Source: DAMCAP01 sp964369265 (lineage in GTDB: Bacteria > Bacillota > Clostridia > Oscillospirales > Ruminococcaceae). From it: 16,819 bases of DNA. Made by a program: the position numbers and the translations under genes. The notes under the pieces were generated by a model. That model was not told the origin of the DNA. It saw only the letters and a list, made by a program, of their open reading frames with translations, and did no database searches. Where the stretch lies: NCBI GenBank assembly GCA_964369265.1, contig CAYJEV010000031.1, positions 1 through 16,819 on the forward strand. Reading direction: 5' to 3'. Each line of letters starts with the position of its first letter. Within the stretch, counting starts at the first letter, position 1. Of this stretch, positions 14,147 to 16,819 are shown one piece after another.

Positions 14147-14160
14147 TTGACATCTATAAC

Positions 14161-14240
14161 AAAGTTTAGGGTTAATTTTTATCGAAAATAGTAATAATTA
14201 TCATTATTACTTTGCTTATACACAAATTTAACCTAAATTT
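14161..14240. repeat. nested 80-bp inverted repeat between rbr and the XRE gene
   Basis: The inner palindrome is AGTAATAAT-TATC-ATTATTACT (14190-14211, nine perfect pairs). An outer pair, TTTAGGGTTAA (14165-14175) and TTAACCTAAA (14228-14237), matches with one extra base and shares the same centre near 14201. The inner part resembles a Fur-type site, matching 11 bases of ATTATCATTATC-like sequence. It lies about 20 bases upstream of the rbr -35 and about 130 bases before the XRE promoter. Confidence 0.5.
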
Positions 14241-14366
14241 CTAAAATATAGATTATTATTTGAAAATCGACAATAAGTTAAGGGTAATTATAAGGTTATA
14301 AAGAAATATAATATGCTTTAGCTTTAAAACTGATGTTAGATTTTTTGTTTGTAAAATTCACTAGAG

Positions 14367-14395
14367 TTGAAATTAACAAATTTTGGTGGTATTAT
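14367..14395 (+). promoter_or_regulatory. sigma-A-type promoter of the XRE regulator gene
   Basis: TTGAAA at 14367-14372 and TATTAT at 14390-14395 are 17 bases apart. The leader of about 125 bases contains a short hairpin, CGCAAC (14441-14446) with GTTGCG (14462-14467). Bases 14241-14366 are AT-rich with nothing else recognisable. Confidence 0.65.
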
Positions 14396-14527
14396 TAAAA
14401 AAGGAAATAGATTAAGTGTGAATTTAAAGAAAATTTAAAACGCAACCAAATGTAAACTAAAGTTGCGGTATAGTTTATAGACTAAAAAGGTTAAAGAATT
14501 TATAGTGAAATCAGGAGGTGATGGCTG

Positions 14528-15076
14528 ATGAGTATGAGCCTAGGAGAGAAAATAAGGGAGCTTCGCAAATTAAACGGAATGTCGCAAGAATATTTAGCCG
14601 AGATGATGGAGGTTAGCAGACAATCCATATCTAAATGGGAGAATGATCTCGCTGAACCATCTTCGGAGAAGCTTTTTAAGCTTGCTGATGTTTTGAATGT
14701 GTCAGTTGTTGAGCTGCGCAATCCAAATTCAAGGGTTGAGCTAGTGCTTAACATGAGAAAGGAGATTGTCACTATGAAAAAATCCAAACCTTTAATCGCA
14801 TTTATAATTATATCGCTTATCATTTTTATTTCATTATTTCTATTCGGAATTTATGCCAATTTTTCAGGCAACTATGCTGAAACTACTATTTTATATCTTA
14901 TGATAGCTTCTGCAGTATTTATGTGCTTTGCATTTTTGCCAGTGTTTATCTACATACTAAACTTTGTTTATAAAGACTGCAAAAGCAGAGGGATAAAACC
15001 AACCTTTTGGGTTATTATATCAACAACATTCTTAGGACTTGCTTATTATCTAATTAAGAGAGATAGCTTAGTATGA
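14528..15076 (+). CDS. XRE-family regulator with C-terminal membrane domain
   Basis: A 182-residue protein with a Cro/C1-type helix-turn-helix at about residues 5-62 (LGEKIRELRKLNGMSQEYLAE, then VSRQSISKWENDLAEPSSEKL), ending in a typical dimer-region sentence LADVLNVSVVELRN. A short basic linker leads to two clear hydrophobic segments at about residues 88-112 and 118-145, and a third shorter one near 160-175. It therefore appears to be a membrane-tethered DNA-binding protein. Such XRE-plus-TM proteins are common in Firmicutes and often sit beside transporter genes. The ATG at 14528 lies nine bases after AGGAGG; an out-of-frame ATG lies at 14521. It is the only gene on its transcript. Target unknown. 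Confidence 0.87.
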   Translation: MSMSLGEKIRELRKLNGMSQEYLAEMMEVSRQSISKWENDLAEPSSEKLFKLADVLNVSVVELRNPNSRVELVLNMRKEIVTMKKSKPLIAFIIISLIIFISLFLFGIYANFSGNYAETTILYLMIASAVFMCFAFLPVFIYILNFVYKDCKSRGIKPTFWVIISTTFLGLAYYLIKRDSLV

Positions 15077-15115
15077 TTATAGTTAGCCATCACTTCTTAA
15101 AGTAACAAAGAAAAA

Positions 15116-15147
15116 TAGCCAATGTGAGCATAGTTTCACATTGGCTA
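15116..15147. terminator. bidirectional terminator between the XRE gene and MFS gene
   Basis: A perfect 12-bp stem (TAGCCAATGTGA at 15116-15127, TCACATTGGCTA at 15136-15147) has an eight-base loop. On the minus strand it is followed by TTTTTCTTTG; on the plus strand by an AT-rich tail. It serves the two convergent genes. Confidence 0.82.
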
Positions 15148-15171
15148 AATTTAATTACTATTATTTTAGAT

Positions 15172-16401
15172 TTACTGAGTAGCTACCTTATCCTTACCCT
15201 TGCCAAAAATAATATATATTAGCAGTGTGCTTAACATATAGAACATAATAGTGAAGTAATAAGGGGCGTTATAGGAGATGTTCTCCATCATATATCCGCC
15301 AATTGAAGTGCCGATTGCCCTAAAGCCAAAGTTGGTTAAGAGGAAAATAGAACTCATCATAGTTCTATACTTCTCATCGACTAAATCCATTGATAAGCTT
15401 TCTATTAAAGGGTTTGCCATGTTCATAAAGCTAGAACGGAAGAAAAAGCTTATTGTTAATATGATAATGCCTTGAGGGAATGAGATGGATAGTAGGAAAG
15501 GAATGCTAAGAAGCTGGCAAGCAATTATTGTCTTAACTCTGCCAAATCTATTTGTTAGAGAAGGAATTACAAGCCCTCCTAGAACAGTTCCAACTTGGGA
15601 TATGCTCATTATAACACCAACTACAGTGTCTGTTGTTTGCAGGGCATGCTGAATATACACACTAAAGAAAGGGATTGTAAGCCCAGCACCAATACCAACC
15701 AAAGATACCTTAACTAGATATAGCTTAATTCTATTATCAAGCGCAGAAGCAAACTTCTTAAAGGTTATTTTATCATCTTCGCTTTTTGCGACATGGTCTT
15801 TAATCTCCATTCTTGAGATAGCGAAGACTGAAGTTGCCATAAATATAAAGCTTAAATTAAGCGCAATCATTCTTCCGCCAACTTGGCTGCCAGTGCTGGA
15901 TAAAGTATCTGATATAATGCCGAAAATTGCATTACCAAAAAACATTGCTCCATTGCTTATTACAAACGAGGCTGAAAAGTTGTTGACTACATTTTCAGTT
16001 TTGCTGTTGTTTCTTAGGATAGGGGATTGCTGGACTGTGAAGATGCCTTGCGATATTCCAAATATCATAGAAGATACTTGAAGCACAGGCATGTAAAGTA
16101 TGTTTACAAAAGCAAGCCCTGAAACAGCCATCCCAATAAATGCCACATAAAGAGATTTTCTGCTCCCTATCTTTTCTACCAAAAACATTGCAACAATTGC
16201 ACCAAGAGAAGTTCCTATTGTCCTAATAGACATTAAGTTGCCGATGATGCTTTCAGAAAAGCCTAAGTCTTTATAATAGATATTTAAAAGAACATTTGTT
16301 GAAGAGATAATAATTCCAACAAGAAAGACACACCACATAAACATCTTTAAGTTCTTTGACATCTTGCCAAAATTACGGAAAAAGTCGCCAAAAATATTCA
16401 A
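15172..16401 (-). CDS. MFS transporter, probable TTG start
   Basis: A 409-residue major facilitator protein with about twelve hydrophobic segments. It has an MFS-like loop after TM2 (FLVEKIGSRKSLYVAFIG) and, in the second half, NRFGRVKTIIACQ in the corresponding place. The layout resembles drug-efflux or sugar-type carriers; substrate cannot be assigned. The start is unusual: the ATG at 16419 precedes the ribosome site, while AGGAGGT ends just before a TTG at 16401, with seven bases of spacing to AGGAGG, giving an N-terminus of LNIFGDFFRNFG read as Met first. A near-perfect promoter is at 16458-16486 and a leader hairpin at 16420-16445. It converges on the XRE gene across a shared terminator. 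Confidence 0.87.
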   Translation of the reverse strand: MNIFGDFFRNFGKMSKNLKMFMWCVFLVGIIISSTNVLLNIYYKDLGFSESIIGNLMSIRTIGTSLGAIVAMFLVEKIGSRKSLYVAFIGMAVSGLAFVNILYMPVLQVSSMIFGISQGIFTVQQSPILRNNSKTENVVNNFSASFVISNGAMFFGNAIFGIISDTLSSTGSQVGGRMIALNLSFIFMATSVFAISRMEIKDHVAKSEDDKITFKKFASALDNRIKLYLVKVSLVGIGAGLTIPFFSVYIQHALQTTDTVVGVIMSISQVGTVLGGLVIPSLTNRFGRVKTIIACQLLSIPFLLSISFPQGIIILTISFFFRSSFMNMANPLIESLSMDLVDEKYRTMMSSIFLLTNFGFRAIGTSIGGYMMENISYNAPYYFTIMFYMLSTLLIYIIFGKGKDKVATQ

Positions 16402-16419
16402 TTTGCTACCTCCTAGCAT

Positions 16420-16445
16420 AACAGGCGTTAAATGTATCTCCTGTT
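16420..16445 (-). promoter_or_regulatory. short leader hairpin before the MFS gene
   Basis: On the minus strand AACAGG and CCTGTT pair perfectly over six bases around a 14-base loop. The hairpin starts a few bases after the expected transcript start and ends about nine bases before the AGGAGG site. It could affect translation or mRNA life, or be incidental. Confidence 0.35.
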
Positions 16446-16457
16446 AGTTACTGAATA

Positions 16458-16486
16458 ATTATATACCCTGCGAAACAATAAGTCAA
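16458..16486 (-). promoter_or_regulatory. strong sigma-A-type promoter of the MFS gene
   Basis: On the minus strand TTGACT (16486-16481) and a perfect TATAAT (16463-16458) are exactly 17 bases apart, the best promoter match in the window. It lies 25 bases downstream of the Clp ATPase stop codon, so the MFS gene has its own promoter. Confidence 0.85.
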
Positions 16487-16510
16487 CAGTAATGCTAGAA
16501 GCGAAAATCA

Positions 16511-16819
16511 CTAAATAGTGGTTGTTATTTTATGAGAAATGTCAATTTCACCGTTTACAACATCGAGAATGATAAAGTCCCCAGCCTTTATCTCTCCAAC
16601 AAGCATTTTGCTTGCGATGTTATCCTCCACAAGCTTCTGCACACATCTCCTTAGAGGGCGAGCGCCATATTTAGGGTCAAAACCATCTTTTAGTATTTTC
16701 GCAATAACTTTATCGGTAATAGTAGTGTGGATTTCGAGCTTTTCAAGCCTAGCCACCACTAAGTTTACTAGCTTTTTGGCGATAGCTTCAAGATGTGTTT
16801 TTTCTAATGAAGAGAAAAC
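16511..16819 (-). CDS. Clp ATPase (ClpB/ClpC-type), C-terminal 102 residues
   Basis: Only the end of the gene is present; the frame is open to the window edge. The visible part is the small C-terminal subdomain of the second AAA+ module of a Hsp100 unfoldase, which moves protein substrates into ClpP (ClpC) or frees them from aggregates (ClpB). The sensor-2 motif appears as DGFDPKYGARPLRRCVQKLVED, and the sequence before it (SLEKTHLEAIAKKLVNLVVARLEKL) matches the usual helix. The tail after GEIKAGDFI is short. From this piece alone ClpC and ClpB are not separable; the short tail slightly favours ClpC. The stop is at 16511, with no obvious terminator hairpin before the next promoter. Confidence 0.9.
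   Translation of the reverse strand, partial: VFSSLEKTHLEAIAKKLVNLVVARLEKLEIHTTITDKVIAKILKDGFDPKYGARPLRRCVQKLVEDNIASKMLVGEIKAGDFIILDVVNGEIDISHKITTTI

Overview
The window looks like chromosomal DNA of a low-GC, strictly anaerobic, amino-acid- or methylamine-fermenting Firmicute of the Clostridia type. The reasons are AT-rich codons, strong AGGAGG ribosome sites, a selenocysteine-containing glycine/sarcosine/betaine reductase (Grd) subunit, a reverse-type rubrerythrin, a BCCT betaine transporter and a small protein of a family I associate with spore-forming Firmicutes. I cannot name the species.

Layout. 1-1411 (minus): a small protein cut by the window edge, preceded by a 355-residue coiled-coil protein of unknown function. 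1597-8740 (minus): a betaine/methylamine reduction locus. In transcription order it reads grdI-like component B alpha/beta proprotein, grdH-like component B gamma with an in-frame UGA read as Sec, an MFS transporter, a C45-type autoproteolytic acyltransferase/amidohydrolase, a 47-codon remnant of a second grdH 3' end, and a BCCT transporter. 8983-10818 (plus): a divergent TetR regulator followed by two related DUF3841 proteins, the second overlapping the first. 11106-11669 (plus): a 6-pyruvoyl-tetrahydropterin-synthase-like protein with a C-terminal zinc ribbon and an altered active site. 11899-13262 (minus): a lipoprotein followed by a YfcE-type phosphodiesterase. 13486-14028 (minus): rubrerythrin. 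14528-15076 (plus): an XRE regulator with membrane segments. 15172-16401 (minus): a second MFS transporter, probably with a TTG start. 16511-16819 (minus): the C-terminus of a Clp ATPase.

How it fits together. BCCT import, the GrdH/GrdI reductase subunits and the divergent TetR gene form a plausible regulated unit for using glycine betaine (or sarcosine) as a Stickland electron acceptor. GrdA, GrdC, GrdD and the thioredoxin partners are not in the window and must lie elsewhere. The most interesting architecture is the MFS-C45 pair. It sits between a complete grdH and a 135-bp near-identical copy of the grdH 3' end (3381-3515 versus 6100-6234), and the broken side ends at a long GC-rich hairpin. 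This looks like the footprint of a recombination event that placed a transport-plus-hydrolysis module between grdH and its old neighbour, the BCCT gene. One inference is that the module feeds a conjugated amino acid or betaine-like compound into the reductase.

Clear sigma-A-type promoters, bidirectional hairpin terminators and several repeat or palindrome elements are listed individually. No rRNA, tRNA, CRISPR array, transposase or integrase was seen.
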